A DNA stretch of 64,000 bases from NCBI GenBank assembly GCA_963788285.1, contig CAWBGB010000012.1:186001-250000 (forward strand). The letters are read 5' to 3'. How positions within the stretch are numbered: the first letter of the stretch is position 1; each line of letters opens with the position of its first letter. The notes under the pieces were generated by a model. The model had not been told where the DNA came from and did not search any database. It saw only the letters and a program-made list of their open reading frames with translations. Both the position numbers and the translations under genes were made by a program. Positions 16,766 to 26,134 of this stretch are shown piece after piece. The DNA comes from Alicyclobacillus_A sp963788285. Its GTDB lineage: Bacteria > Bacillota > Bacilli > Alicyclobacillales > Alicyclobacillaceae.

Positions 16766-18879
16766 CGCGATACTTCCTTTCGGATTTTCTCGGGATCTGG
16801 ATACTCTATCCTCGAGTGATAAATACCCTTCAACGTCTTCATGAATGCGCCAACCATGACATCCAAATCCTGCAACGTCAAATCGCACTCGTCCAGTTGC
16901 CCGTCCTGAAGCCGATCCCGGATGATTTTACGGATGACTCCTTCGACGCGGTTTGGCGTAGGTCGAGACATACTGCGTACGGCTGCTTCCACCGCATCGC
17001 ATATCATCACGATGGCGCATTCCCTCGTCTTCGGCTTCGGTCCCGGATAACGGTAATCGTCAATGCTCACAGTTCCGTTCTTATCCGCTTCTCTGGCCTT
17101 GTTGTAGAAGTACCAGAGAATGGTCGTCCCATGGTGCGTAGCACAGATATCGCGAATCGGCTTGGGTAACCCTGCCTTCTCAAGCATTTCCAGTCCATCG
17201 GTCACGTGCGACGTGATAATCAGGTGGCTGAGGCTCGGCGCAATCTTGTCGTGTGGGTTGTCCTTGGTCATCTGGTTCTCGACGAAGAACAAAGGCCGCT
17301 TGGTCTTCCCCACGTCGTGGTAATACGCGCCGACGCGGCAGATGAGTGGGTCTGCTCCAACGATTTCTGCAGCGGCCTCCGCCAGGTTCCCGACAATCAA
17401 ACTGTGGTGATACGTGCCAGGTGCCTCCATCAAGAGTTTCTTCAGCAGCGGATTGTTCGGGTTGGACAACTCCAGCAAGCGAATGGAAGTCAACAGCCCA
17501 AAGGCCGTCTCGAAGAACGGCAGAATGCCTATGGTCAGCACAGCACTGATCAATCCATTTAGAATCCCCATGCCGATGTACAGAGAGAACGAATGGAAGT
17601 TCATCTGGTTATCAGTTTTCATCAGGTACATCGCGGTAATGCCCAGGACGTTGATGCCCGCTACGAAAAATCCAGCACGCATAAACGTGCCGCGATGCGT
17701 AACCTTGGCCACGCTATACGCGCCAACGAGCGACCCGAGAAACGCGATGCACGCCAACCAGTAATCGTACCCCTCTGCGGCACCAAACAACAAGGACACG
17801 TAAAACGACGCGACCACCGCCAGGGAGGCGTCCATCAGCACTGTAATCAGCATTGAGCCGACAGACAGCGGAACCAAGTAGGCGACAGAAGTAGGCCCGC
17901 CACTGTCAGTGATGCCCTTTGTACAGGCAATCAAAATCGACATAAGAATGAGGATCAGGCCCAGAATGACGAGCATCAAATTGTCCAGTTTTCGCCGCGG
18001 CGAACGTCGTTCAATGTACGTCGCGACGAGACCGACAGAAATGGCCATAAACAACGCAAATCCCAGAAAGATCTTGTAGTTTGGCTCATTTCTGTACAAG
18101 CCCACGTCACGCAGTCGACTCTGGACACTTTGCGTAATGATCTCATTCTTGGAGACAATGATGTCTCCTTGGTGAATGTACACGTCCGGTACCGCCTTCG
18201 CCGCTGCTTCTCTCGCCGCTTTCGTGGCCTCGGCGTTGTACACCATATTCGGCTTAAGGACGTTTTCGACCACGTCCTGCACAATCAAGCGGGACACGCG
18301 GTCCAGATCAAAAATTTGCATCTCCCGATCCACCAGAAGTCCGGCCTGCTGTGCCGAATCCTCGTAGAACGGCGCCCCAAGTAAATCCTGAACAATCCGC
18401 AACGACACACTCTGCAGAACGCCCAATTGATGAATGTTCATGCTGAGCATCGCCTGCAGCGTGGATTGTGAGACCTTCTGTGGAGCCACCGAGGTTAGTT
18501 CTTCGAGCTTCTCCGACTGCGTCAGAGAATTGTCGGAAATAACTTGCGTCGCCGTAGAGAACAGTTTTTGGACACTGTTCACAGCCTCTTCCTCCACGGC
18601 GGTAGACTGCTCGTACTGCTTTGGAACCTTGTCCATCGCATCCTGTTTCGCGCGCTGTGTGGCTAGCGTATCCACAGCGGTGACAGGGGCTACAATGGTC
18701 ACAGGACTCGTCTGCCCAACTTGGAACTGATAGCGCGGTGGCAGCACGCTCCCAATGAGCACGAGGTACATGGCAATCGCCATGCCGACGTATACCCCAA
18801 TCCTCACCTTCGGACTTTCACGGAAGGTCGGGTCATCCAGGAATTTCTGTAAGGTTCGGTTCCAACTCGACAACTGCAA
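16762..18879 (-). CDS. pgpH: PgpH/YqfF, membrane HD-domain c-di-AMP phosphodiesterase
   Basis: Hydrolyses c-di-AMP to pApA and so tunes potassium and osmotic homeostasis. The 705 residues have one N-terminal helix (about 27-47), an extracellular 7TM-HDED domain (about 50-270), seven membrane helices (about 280-460) and a cytosolic HD domain with SNPNNPLLKKLLMEAPGTYHHSL, the metal motif YYHDVGKTKRP and HHGTT further on. A TTG start follows AAGGGGAAATTGC. It lies between phoH and ybeY, the standard order. Confidence 0.95.
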   Translation of the reverse strand: MQLSSWNRTLQKFLDDPTFRESPKVRIGVYVGMAIAMYLVLIGSVLPPRYQFQVGQTSPVTIVAPVTAVDTLATQRAKQDAMDKVPKQYEQSTAVEEEAVNSVQKLFSTATQVISDNSLTQSEKLEELTSVAPQKVSQSTLQAMLSMNIHQLGVLQSVSLRIVQDLLGAPFYEDSAQQAGLLVDREMQIFDLDRVSRLIVQDVVENVLKPNMVYNAEATKAAREAAAKAVPDVYIHQGDIIVSKNEIITQSVQSRLRDVGLYRNEPNYKIFLGFALFMAISVGLVATYIERRSPRRKLDNLMLVILGLILILMSILIACTKGITDSGGPTSVAYLVPLSVGSMLITVLMDASLAVVASFYVSLLFGAAEGYDYWLACIAFLGSLVGAYSVAKVTHRGTFMRAGFFVAGINVLGITAMYLMKTDNQMNFHSFSLYIGMGILNGLISAVLTIGILPFFETAFGLLTSIRLLELSNPNNPLLKKLLMEAPGTYHHSLIVGNLAEAAAEIVGADPLICRVGAYYHDVGKTKRPLFFVENQMTKDNPHDKIAPSLSHLIITSHVTDGLEMLEKAGLPKPIRDICATHHGTTILWYFYNKAREADKNGTVSIDDYRYPGPKPKTRECAIVMICDAVEAAVRSMSRPTPNRVEGVIRKIIRDRLQDGQLDECDLTLQDLDVMVGAFMKTLKGIYHSRIEYPDPEKIRKEVSR

Positions 18880-18962
18880 AGCAATTTCCCCTTAACTGAG
18901 AGTGTTCGACCACACTGTTGGTGTTCGAATTATCCCACTCCGTTTGCCTGCCGCAGGCGTAC

Positions 18963-19940
18963 TCACTGCGGCAAGGCGCTTGCATGATGATCATACGCCT
19001 CGATGATCTTCTGCACCAAGTGGTGCCGGACCACGTCGTGTCCGCTGAAGTAATGAAATGCGATACCTGGAATATCGGTCAACAACCGGGACGCTTGCAC
19101 AAGCCCCGAAAGTCGTCCGCGGGGCAGGTCAATCTGGGTGACGTCTCCGGTAATCACCATTTTTGATCCAAATCCGAGCCTCGTCAAAAACATTTTCATT
19201 TGCTCGGCTGTTGTATTCTGCGCTTCGTCCAGAATGACAAACGAGTCGTCCAGGGTGCGGCCGCGCATATACGCCAGCGGCGCCACCTCGATATTCCCTC
19301 GTTCGAAGCCGCGCTGCACCTGTTCCAGACCATAGACGTCGTACAGCGCGTCATAAATGGGACGCAGGTACGGATCGACCTTTTCCTGCAAATCTCCAGG
19401 CAAAAAACCGAGGTTTTCACCGGCTTCCACAGCCGGGCGCGTCAACACAATCCGCTTGACTTCGCCGCGCTTGAGCGCCATCACTGCGAGTGCTACGGCA
19501 AGGTACGTTTTGCCTGTCCCTGCAGGCCCTACGCCGAACACGATATCGTTCTTGCGAATGGCATCCACATAGCGGCGCTGTCCGAGCGTCTTGACGCGGA
19601 TGACTTTACCGCGATACGTGGTCGCGACTTCAGCGGTGTACAGTGGGACGAGTTCATCAATCTCGCCTGCTTTCGCCAAGTCAATCGCGTAACGGTAGTC
19701 GCCTTCAGACAAATGTACGCCTAACTGGGACAGTTGCGTAACTGCCCGGAGTATGGCGTACATCGCTTCGACTTCTTCTTCTTTCCCACTCAAACTGACT
19801 TCGGTACCTCTAGTCGTCACCTTTGCTTGTTCATAGGCGTGATCTAACAGCTGCAACAACGCATCGTTCGGGCCGAGGACGGATACCGCTTCTTCGTTCG
19901 TTGCGAATGCCCATTTGCGAACGATGATCTCTTGCCCCAA
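18963..19940 (-). CDS. phoH: PhoH-family ATPase
   Basis: A predicted RNA-associated ATPase/helicase-like protein whose exact role is unknown; in many genomes, as here, it is linked to ybeY. Of 325 residues, 1-100 are the N-terminal region with a KH-like character. Walker A is GPAGTGKTYLAVALAVMALK (about 138-157), Walker B is DDSFVILDEAQNTT, and GSKMVITGDVTQIDLP follows. The likely start is TTG 19940 with AAGGAG about 11 bp upstream; the region between this gene and yqfD is short. Confidence 0.95.
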   Translation of the reverse strand: MGQEIIVRKWAFATNEEAVSVLGPNDALLQLLDHAYEQAKVTTRGTEVSLSGKEEEVEAMYAILRAVTQLSQLGVHLSEGDYRYAIDLAKAGEIDELVPLYTAEVATTYRGKVIRVKTLGQRRYVDAIRKNDIVFGVGPAGTGKTYLAVALAVMALKRGEVKRIVLTRPAVEAGENLGFLPGDLQEKVDPYLRPIYDALYDVYGLEQVQRGFERGNIEVAPLAYMRGRTLDDSFVILDEAQNTTAEQMKMFLTRLGFGSKMVITGDVTQIDLPRGRLSGLVQASRLLTDIPGIAFHYFSGHDVVRHHLVQKIIEAYDHHASALPQ

Positions 19941-20039
19941 CAGGCACCCAACTCCTTTGTCGCGTCAAGGTCGCTGGCCGCCCCACTGACGTTAGGACGG
20001 ACCTTTCGCCTGCTACCCAGCCTCACCATACGGCGGCTG

Positions 20040-21210
20040 CTAAGACGAGGCGGCCACGCCGATATTTTCATCAGTCTTCGTTAAAATCGTTTCATATAGC
20101 TTACCATGCTGTACTTCGCGATGTAAAACCGTTTGCTCGAGAATTTCTCCACCTCCGCGCATTTGCCCGCGGACATCTTGGGCCGCCAACACAAGTGCAG
20201 TCCGTTCTGCATCGTCTTCGGATTGTCTCACTTGAGCCGGAGACGCTTCATACAAAGTGACCTGCTTCCACTGAATGGGTAGTGTCCAACCTCCCAATTT
20301 CCAGTCAGACATCGCATCCCGTTCGTAAGTGGCTTGGTAGTCGGGCTGCTGCCATCCCCAGAAGAGCACGTTCAGACCACCGAATGTCAGGTACTCTCGT
20401 TCCACGTGGTTGCCCGTGAGCGCAGATTGATTTACCTGTAGCGGAATGGATATGCGCGTGTTGTACCACACCTCCGCAAATACCTCTCCATCCGCAGGCA
20501 CCCGTTTCATGCCTCCCGCGAGGTTGCCGGAAATCACCACGTCGCCAGGGTGCACTACCTGACCTGGCTTGACCAAGACGGTGCCGCGGTTGGCAAAGAC
20601 CTTGCGAATGACACCAGGTTTGCCTGCGAGGACGTCGTGCGGTGTCGTGTTCAGTGGGTGGACATCTGGCACTTTCGGAACCACTTCAATACGGACTTTG
20701 CTACCCTCCATTTGTACTCCTACCCACATCAGGTTCGGTAACTTTTTCAGCAGCTCTGCTCTGGATGACATCGGGATCGGAAACCTTCGACTTCCAGGAA
20801 CCTGGATACACTCCCAATTCTCTCGCTGCCTGTATCACCAGTTGCCTGGAATCGTCCTCAACCCCTGTAACATCAACTTGCCAGACGACGTTCCCAAGTC
20901 CGTACAACGTAACGAAAAACAATGCAATTCCTACGAGCATGGCCTTTCTCCGACGTAGCTTGCGGATGAAAAACGGCATGCCAGAACGCGAAATAAACCT
21001 CAACTTGACGCCATGTTTGCGACAGGCGGGATAGAACACATCGAAGTCCCGCAGGCACACGCCGACGGTGCCGTGGTCACCTTTTACAAACACGTCGTGC
21101 AGCACAACGCCTTTGTTTTGCATGTCCAGCAACAACGCCTGAATGCCGGAACCACGCACCTCCATAAATACGTATCCAAACACAATATGATCCAGCTGGG
21201 GGCGTTTCAC
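20040..21210 (-). pseudogene. yqfD: sporulation protein YqfD, split by a frameshift
   Basis: YqfD is a conserved membrane protein made in the sporulation mother cell. The N-terminal half (GTG 21210, overlapping the yqfC stop) has the HGVKLRFISRSGMPFFIRKLRRRK segment and one membrane helix. The C-terminal half reads from about 20771 in the next frame (SRAELLKKLPNLMWVGVQMEGSKVRIEV onward, ending at 20040). Joined near 20765-20785 they give one protein of about 390 residues, the normal length. Skipping a single base restores the frame, so this is either a real mutation, a sequence error or, less likely, programmed frameshifting. The rest of both halves is well preserved, which fits a very recent lesion or an error. 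Confidence 0.8.
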
Positions 21211-21503
21211 CTCTGCCCCCCCTTTTTTGGAAGGTAGGAGATTTGTCCGACCACACCGCGCACATGTACTTCCCGCTCGGCTACGAGCGTGACCACGAAA
21301 CCTTCTCCTGATAGAAGGAGTAGAGAATTGCCGAGATCAATTTCGACAGCCGTGTCCGCCACGCGCAGCAGCGAGTGGATGTTTTCGACAACCACTTGCC
21401 CACCGTCGAGACAGGTGAGGCGCGAGACATCCAACAACGCATCGGGTGGCAAGGACAACCATTCCGTCGCAGCGCGACGTACTCTCTGCTTCCAGGTGCG
21501 CAT
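21207..21503 (-). CDS. yqfC: sporulation protein YqfC
   Basis: A 98-residue partner of YqfD, made under sigma-E control in Bacillus; molecular role unknown. Recognised by LSLPPDALLDVSRLTCLDG, VVVENIHSLLRV and LLLSGEGFVVTLVAEREVHVRGVVGQI. AGGAGGGA precedes the start. Its stop overlaps the yqfD start by 4 bp. Confidence 0.9.
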   Translation of the reverse strand: MRTWKQRVRRAATEWLSLPPDALLDVSRLTCLDGGQVVVENIHSLLRVADTAVEIDLGNSLLLLSGEGFVVTLVAEREVHVRGVVGQISYLPKKGGQR

Positions 21504-21624
21504 GATTGTCCCTCCTTCTCAATCCATCGTATGTCTGACGCACACATGCTAGTACACGGTTTGGGACACATAATGCCACCTCACACGCTGACTATTTTGG
21601 GCCTATCGAGAGCCGGTCCGAGCG

Positions 21625-21651
21625 CAAAAAACCCGCCAGAATACTGGCGGG
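21625..21651 (-). terminator. terminator after rpsU-yqeY
   Basis: Perfect 7-bp stem CCCGCCA/TGGCGGG with a minus-strand run of T. It separates rpsU-yqeY from the yqfC block, so yqfC onward probably has its own promoter, expected to be sigma-E dependent. Confidence 0.85.
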
Positions 21652-21691
21652 CGTGGCGTAACATGTATGCAATAACGGAAGATCCGGAGGG

Positions 21692-22135
21692 TCAGGCGAG
21701 CAATGACTGTACAACCGTCTGAACCAGACGTCCATCCGCTTTGCCTTTGACCTTCGGCATCACCGCGGACATCACTTTCCCCACATCAGACTTCCCAGAC
21801 GCACCCAATTCTGCAATAACACCTTGAACGATTTCTCTCAGCTCATCTTCCGTCAACTGTCTTGGAAGATACGACATCAAGATATCGATTTCTCCCTGAA
21901 CTTCTTCCATCAGGTCGACACGTCCGGCACTCTCGAACGCCTGGAGGGAGTCACGGCGTTGCTTGAGTTCCTTCTGGATGACTGCGAGGACTTCTTCGTC
22001 CGTCAGGGGTTGCCCGGTTTCGATTTCCCGGTTCTTCACAGCTGCCTTGACCATCCGGAGAACGGACAAGCGAACTTTGTCTTTCGCTTTCATCGCTTGC
22101 TTCAGATCTTCGGTGAGTTGCGCGGTCAAGTTCAC
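21692..22135 (-). CDS. yqeY: GatB/YqeY domain protein
   Basis: A 147-residue protein related to the C-terminal tail domain of GatB, the tRNA-amidotransferase subunit; its free-standing function is unknown. The pattern LTAQLTEDLKQAMKAKDKVRLSVLRMVKAAVKNREIETG and the C-terminal VGKVMSAVMPKVKGKADGRLVQTVV block are characteristic. GTG start with AGGGGGA upstream, 24 bp after rpsU. Confidence 0.93.
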   Translation of the reverse strand: MNLTAQLTEDLKQAMKAKDKVRLSVLRMVKAAVKNREIETGQPLTDEEVLAVIQKELKQRRDSLQAFESAGRVDLMEEVQGEIDILMSYLPRQLTEDELREIVQGVIAELGASGKSDVGKVMSAVMPKVKGKADGRLVQTVVQSLLA

Positions 22136-22159
22136 TGTCGAGTCCCCCTATTTGCGGAA

Positions 22160-22339
22160 TTAGTAAGATTTGCGTTTCTTCCGTGCAGCTTCAGACTTCT
22201 TCTTGCGGGCTACACTCGGTTTTTCGTAGTGCTTGCGCTTGCGAATCTCCGCAAGGATACCATCGCGTGCAGTCGCTTTCTTAAAGCGGCGCAACGCACT
22301 GTCCAAAGATTCGTTTTTACGAACCTTGATTTCGGACAT
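22160..22339 (-). CDS. rpsU: 30S ribosomal protein S21
   Basis: A 59-residue basic protein of the small subunit (SEIKVRKNESLDSALRRFKK at the start, KKSEAARKKRKSY at the end). The start MSEIKV is set by GGAGGGAG just upstream; an open extension to 22366 is not used. A consensus sigma-A promoter lies about 45 bp before it. Confidence 0.97.
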   Translation of the reverse strand: MSEIKVRKNESLDSALRRFKKATARDGILAEIRKRKHYEKPSVARKKKSEAARKKRKSY

Positions 22340-22382
22340 CTCTCTCCCTCCCTCCAAGCAAAGCAAATCATGAATCAGACGT

Positions 22383-22412
22383 ATTATAGTATAGCAAAAA
22401 AACGAGTGTCAA
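22383..22412 (-). promoter_or_regulatory. strong sigma-A promoter of rpsU
   Basis: Both boxes are perfect on the minus strand: -35 TTGACA (22407-22412) and -10 TATAAT (22383-22388), with an 18-bp spacer containing a T tract. Confidence 0.85.
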
Positions 22413-22494
22413 ACTCGAGCCTTGCCATACCTCTCGAAATTCAGGCATGTACACCAAGGATAGGGCATACGCTCAGACAGGTGAGGTGTTGTCC

Positions 22495-23430
22495 ATGTGG
22501 TTGAGCGTTGTCGTCACCGCCCTGTCCCTCGCAGCGTTTCTTGGCGGGTTGCACGTCATGAGGCAGGGACTCGAAGGCATGGGACATGGCCGACTACCGG
22601 CGTTGCTAAAGCGCTTTTCGAAAACACCGACACGCGGTATCATCACCGGAACTGTCGTCACAGCTTTGATGCAGAGTAGTGCAGCTGTGACGGCGATATC
22701 TGTCGGGCTCGTGGCCAGTGGCAGGTTGTTATTTCGCGACGCGCTAGGAATCGTACTCGGGGCGAATGTGGGCTCTACCATCACACCGCAAATACTGACC
22801 TTTGACTTATGGGCCCTGGTGATCCCATGTCTGGTCGCCGGATTTCTTGGATATGCCAGTCAAAAACCCAGACTTCGTAACCCTAGTATGGCTCTGATTG
22901 GCTTTGGCACACTTGTCGCTGCCCTGGAAGCGTTAACGACCGCCTTGCAACCCTTAGCAGCAACGGAATGGTTCCACCAATGTTTAGAATATGCCGGACA
23001 AAATCCTCTGCTTTCCGTCCTTGTCGGGTGCCTGTTGAGTGTCGCCATCCAGTCGAGCACAGCGACGACAGTCATCACCATGGCGCTAGCGACGCAGTCT
23101 CTCATTCCGTTAGCGGGCGCCATCGCCATTGTACTAGGCGCAAACGTTGGCACCTGTTTCACATCGGTCATTGCTGCCCTGGGCCAAACTCGCCCTGCTC
23201 AACAGGTTGCCTTGGCCCACGTGTTGCTGAATGTTGGCGGGGTCGCCATATTCCTGCCAATTATTGCGCCCTTTGCTGACTGGATGGCACACCTAGCTGA
23301 TACACCCGCACAGCAAATTGCCAACGCACACACGCTCTTTAATGTCGTCTGTACAGTGCTCGTGTGGCCCGGAGCCACCACGTTTGCGCGGCTTGTGGAA
23401 CGCTTACTTCCGGACCAAGCTCGGACCTGA
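22495..23430 (+). CDS. Na/Pi-cotransporter II-family membrane protein
   Basis: A 311-residue member of the NptA/YjbB phosphate transporter family, lacking the C-terminal PhoU-like domain. The two inverted signature repeats are ALMQSSAAVTAISVGLVASG (about 60-79, QSSA) and AIQSSTATTVITMALA (about 196-211, QSST), each followed by ALGIVLGANVGSTITP or AIAIVLGANVGTCFTS. About eight membrane helices. GGTGAGGTG precedes ATG 22495; an upstream in-frame ATG at 22447 has no ribosome-binding site. One of the few plus-strand genes, it converges with the Nudix-DeoC gene with a 27-bp 3' overlap. In B. subtilis yqeW, of the same family, lies in this region. Confidence 0.9.
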   Translation: MWLSVVVTALSLAAFLGGLHVMRQGLEGMGHGRLPALLKRFSKTPTRGIITGTVVTALMQSSAAVTAISVGLVASGRLLFRDALGIVLGANVGSTITPQILTFDLWALVIPCLVAGFLGYASQKPRLRNPSMALIGFGTLVAALEALTTALQPLAATEWFHQCLEYAGQNPLLSVLVGCLLSVAIQSSTATTVITMALATQSLIPLAGAIAIVLGANVGTCFTSVIAALGQTRPAQQVALAHVLLNVGGVAIFLPIIAPFADWMAHLADTPAQQIANAHTLFNVVCTVLVWPGATTFARLVERLLPDQART

Positions 23431-24702
23431 ACTGGTGCCAATACGGGTTGCACCGTAGCGCAAGAATGCAACTGCGTCTTTTTGTGTGCGAATCCCGCCG
23501 GACGCCTTCACACCCAAACGCCCTTGCGTCGCGATTGCCATGAGCGCTACATCTGCCAGCCGCGCACCAGAAGCTGCGAATCCCGTTGAGGTCTTCACAA
23601 AGTCAGCGCCAGCAGCAGCAGAGACGAGCGCAGACATAGCGACTTGGGCGTACGTCAGGAAGTGCGTTTCAAAGATGACTTTTACTTTTGCGTTTACGGC
23701 GTGAACGGTATCGCAGACCGTTCGGATGTACTCATATACAGTCCAAATATCGTCTTCCCGCATGGATCCGATAGGCAATACCATATCCACTTCCGCCGCC
23801 CCTTTTTCGACGACTCGCCGAGCCTCATACGCCAATGCTTCCATATCCGTAGCACCGAGTGGGAAGCCAATCACCGTACAGGGAATCACCGAACTGCCCT
23901 GTAGCTTCGCGGAGACGGTCGGCACGTGCTGCGGATGGACGCAAACCGTTTTGAATTCATGACGGAGTGCGTCAAGACACACGTTTTCAATATCCAGGAC
24001 ACTGGCCTCCGGCTTCAAAAGCGTGTGCTCAATCGCTAGCCGTACGGATTCCACTGCGTCACCGATGTCTCTTGGTAGCGTCGGAGTGGCCAACGACGCG
24101 GGAAGCACCGATGTCAACCGCTCGTAAATCTCCGGTGCAACCACAGCCAGCTCGCTGCGAACCGCTTTGCACAACTCCTCCACAGTACCACGTACGTTCA
24201 CCCAGACTTCATCCAATGCCGAGCCGTCTGTGGATGCCGGAAGCGTTCTCCACTTTGCGTTCCACTGTTCTTCGTGCCAGCGCCACAACACATCCGCCTT
24301 GTCGAACACCCATGACCAATTGGCGTACCCCTTTGCGTCGTGGATCCGCTTGGCCTCGTTCCATGGCAGAAAATACGCGCCACGAATTTCTTCTTCCTGC
24401 ACAACGGGTTCGTCTACTTTGTCGATTTCTTCCAGCAGAAAGAAACGAACCTGTTTTCGCACGGGTTCTCCATCTCGTTCAATCGGGTATTCTACCCGGC
24501 CGAGTGGCGCTAAGACGCGGGCTTCCACACCAGTTTCTTCGCGAATTTCTCGGATGGCTGCGTCTTCCCACGTCTCGCCTGGCTCCACATGGCCCTTTGG
24601 GAACGTCACGTGCCCATAGTTGTCGTCAATCATCAGTACTTCTCTTCCGGCTTTGCCGAGTCGTACCACTAAACCGCCAGCGGCTCGCTCTATGCGACTC
24701 AT
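23404..24702 (-). CDS. fused Nudix hydrolase and deoxyribose-phosphate aldolase
   Basis: One 432-residue frame holds two enzymes. Residues 1-135 are a Nudix hydrolase with the full box from Gly37 to Val59 (GHVEPGETWEDAA, REIREETGV). Residues 225-430 are a DeoC aldolase with IEHTLLKPEAS, Asp306 in EVDMVLPIG, the Schiff-base Lys370 in FVKTSTGF, Lys399 in GVKASGG, and the phosphate-binding RIGTSSG. DeoC splits deoxyribose-5-phosphate into glyceraldehyde-3-phosphate and acetaldehyde. The Nudix substrate is unknown; the resemblance is to the broad AP4A/ADP-ribose group. A linker of about 90 residues (135-225) joins them. The ATGA overlap with mtaB couples translation. A sanitation or salvage enzyme that feeds (deoxy)ribose-phosphate into catabolism is inference. 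Confidence 0.9.
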   Translation of the reverse strand: MSRIERAAGGLVVRLGKAGREVLMIDDNYGHVTFPKGHVEPGETWEDAAIREIREETGVEARVLAPLGRVEYPIERDGEPVRKQVRFFLLEEIDKVDEPVVQEEEIRGAYFLPWNEAKRIHDAKGYANWSWVFDKADVLWRWHEEQWNAKWRTLPASTDGSALDEVWVNVRGTVEELCKAVRSELAVVAPEIYERLTSVLPASLATPTLPRDIGDAVESVRLAIEHTLLKPEASVLDIENVCLDALRHEFKTVCVHPQHVPTVSAKLQGSSVIPCTVIGFPLGATDMEALAYEARRVVEKGAAEVDMVLPIGSMREDDIWTVYEYIRTVCDTVHAVNAKVKVIFETHFLTYAQVAMSALVSAAAGADFVKTSTGFAASGARLADVALMAIATQGRLGVKASGGIRTQKDAVAFLRYGATRIGTSSGPSLVRK

Positions 24703-26129
24703 ACTTTCCCTCCCGAGAATTGAACAATTTCATCAAACGCCTCGATGTCTACATCCGCAAACGTCACCTGTTCGGAGAGCTCTCCCAGTTGGAGTTGACT
24801 GCCCACCTCAGTGAGGATAACCTTACAGACTTCGCCCATCAAGGATTCTGGCTGCACGCCCTCCGGGACGGGAAACACCACCTTTAGGTAGTTGTCAGCG
24901 TGGCCTGTGAGCCAATATCCAGGGCGTCCATCTGGTCCTTTCCCCGGCGTGCTGTTTCGAGTCTCCTCGTGGTACGGTTCTTCCACGACGACCTCTACGG
25001 CTTTGCCTTGATGTTGTCTTGCATACTGCAATGTGAGCGATTCGGACAGTGCAAGCAGCCGATGCACGCGCTCTTCTTTCACCGCTTCCGGTACCTGGTC
25101 CGGAAAGCGGGCAGCAGGTGTACCTTTCCGGGGCGAATACGGGAAAACATGTAATTGTGAAAACTGCTGTTCGCGGATAAACGCTTCTGTGGCGTCGAAA
25201 TACGCGTCTGTTTCACCAGGAAATCCGACAATTACGTCGCTGGTAATGGCCACATCCGGCAACGCTCGACGCAATTTCGCCAATTTGTCCGCGTACTGCT
25301 CCACCGTGTAGTGCCGATTCATCTTGCGCAATACCTGGTTGTGCCCCGCCTGTAGCGGAATGTGCAGGTGCTTACAAACTTTCCGAGACGTACCGAGGAC
25401 TTCAATCAAGTGGTCGTCGATTTCACTCGCCTCAATGGAACTGATACGGACGCGATACAGTTCGTCGATTTGCTCGAGATCTTGCAAGAGATGTGCCAGT
25501 CGGTACCCTTGTAAATCCGCACCATATCCCCCGGTGTGAATACCAGTCAATACAATCTCGCGATAGCCCGCCTTTGCCAACTTTCGAGCCTGGGCCAGAA
25601 TGCTCTCTGGCTTTCGGCTGCGGATGAGTCCGCGCGCGTAAGGAATAATGCAAAAGGTGCAGAAGTTATTGCACCCATCTTGAATCTTTAAACTGGCCCG
25701 CGACCGTTCCTCAAAGAACGGCACGTCCATCTCTTCGAATTCGCGTGTTTTGAGAATGTTCCCCACAGACTGGTACGGATGTTGCTCTCGTTGTACCTGT
25801 TCCACGAGTTCCACAATTTTTGTCTTGCGGTCGTTCCCGACAACCAAATCCACACCCTGGATGGCCGCAATCTCATCTGGAGCGATTTGTGCATAGCACC
25901 CTGTCACGACGACCGTGGCGTCCGCATTGGTGCGAATGGCCCTGCGGATAACTTGGCGCGACTTCTTGTCACCGGTGTTCGTGACCGTACACGTGTTAAT
26001 GACGTATACATCCGCCTTCTCCTCAAACGGCACATGTTCGTATCCGTTGGCCTTGAACATGCGCCAGATGGCTTCCGTATCATAAAAGTTGACCTTGCAG
26101 CCAAGGGTGTGAAACGCCACCGTCGGCAT
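24699..26129 (-). CDS. mtaB: tRNA t6A37 methylthiotransferase MtaB
   Basis: A radical-SAM enzyme converting t6A37 to ms2t6A37 in tRNAs reading ANN codons. The 476 residues comprise an N-terminal UPF0004 domain (VAFHTLGCKVNFYDTE with the first cluster cysteine, VINTCTVTNTGDKKSRQ, TGCYAQI), a radical-SAM domain with CNNFCTFCIIPYARG, and a C-terminal TRAM domain (about 375-440). GGGAGGTTGA sets ATG 26129; upstream in-frame sequence is only the end of rsmE in another frame. In B. subtilis it is likewise downstream of rsmE (yqeU-yqeV). Confidence 0.95.
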   Translation of the reverse strand: MPTVAFHTLGCKVNFYDTEAIWRMFKANGYEHVPFEEKADVYVINTCTVTNTGDKKSRQVIRRAIRTNADATVVVTGCYAQIAPDEIAAIQGVDLVVGNDRKTKIVELVEQVQREQHPYQSVGNILKTREFEEMDVPFFEERSRASLKIQDGCNNFCTFCIIPYARGLIRSRKPESILAQARKLAKAGYREIVLTGIHTGGYGADLQGYRLAHLLQDLEQIDELYRVRISSIEASEIDDHLIEVLGTSRKVCKHLHIPLQAGHNQVLRKMNRHYTVEQYADKLAKLRRALPDVAITSDVIVGFPGETDAYFDATEAFIREQQFSQLHVFPYSPRKGTPAARFPDQVPEAVKEERVHRLLALSESLTLQYARQHQGKAVEVVVEEPYHEETRNSTPGKGPDGRPGYWLTGHADNYLKVVFPVPEGVQPESLMGEVCKVILTEVGSQLQLGELSEQVTFADVDIEAFDEIVQFSGGKV

Positions 26130-26134
26130 GAGTT

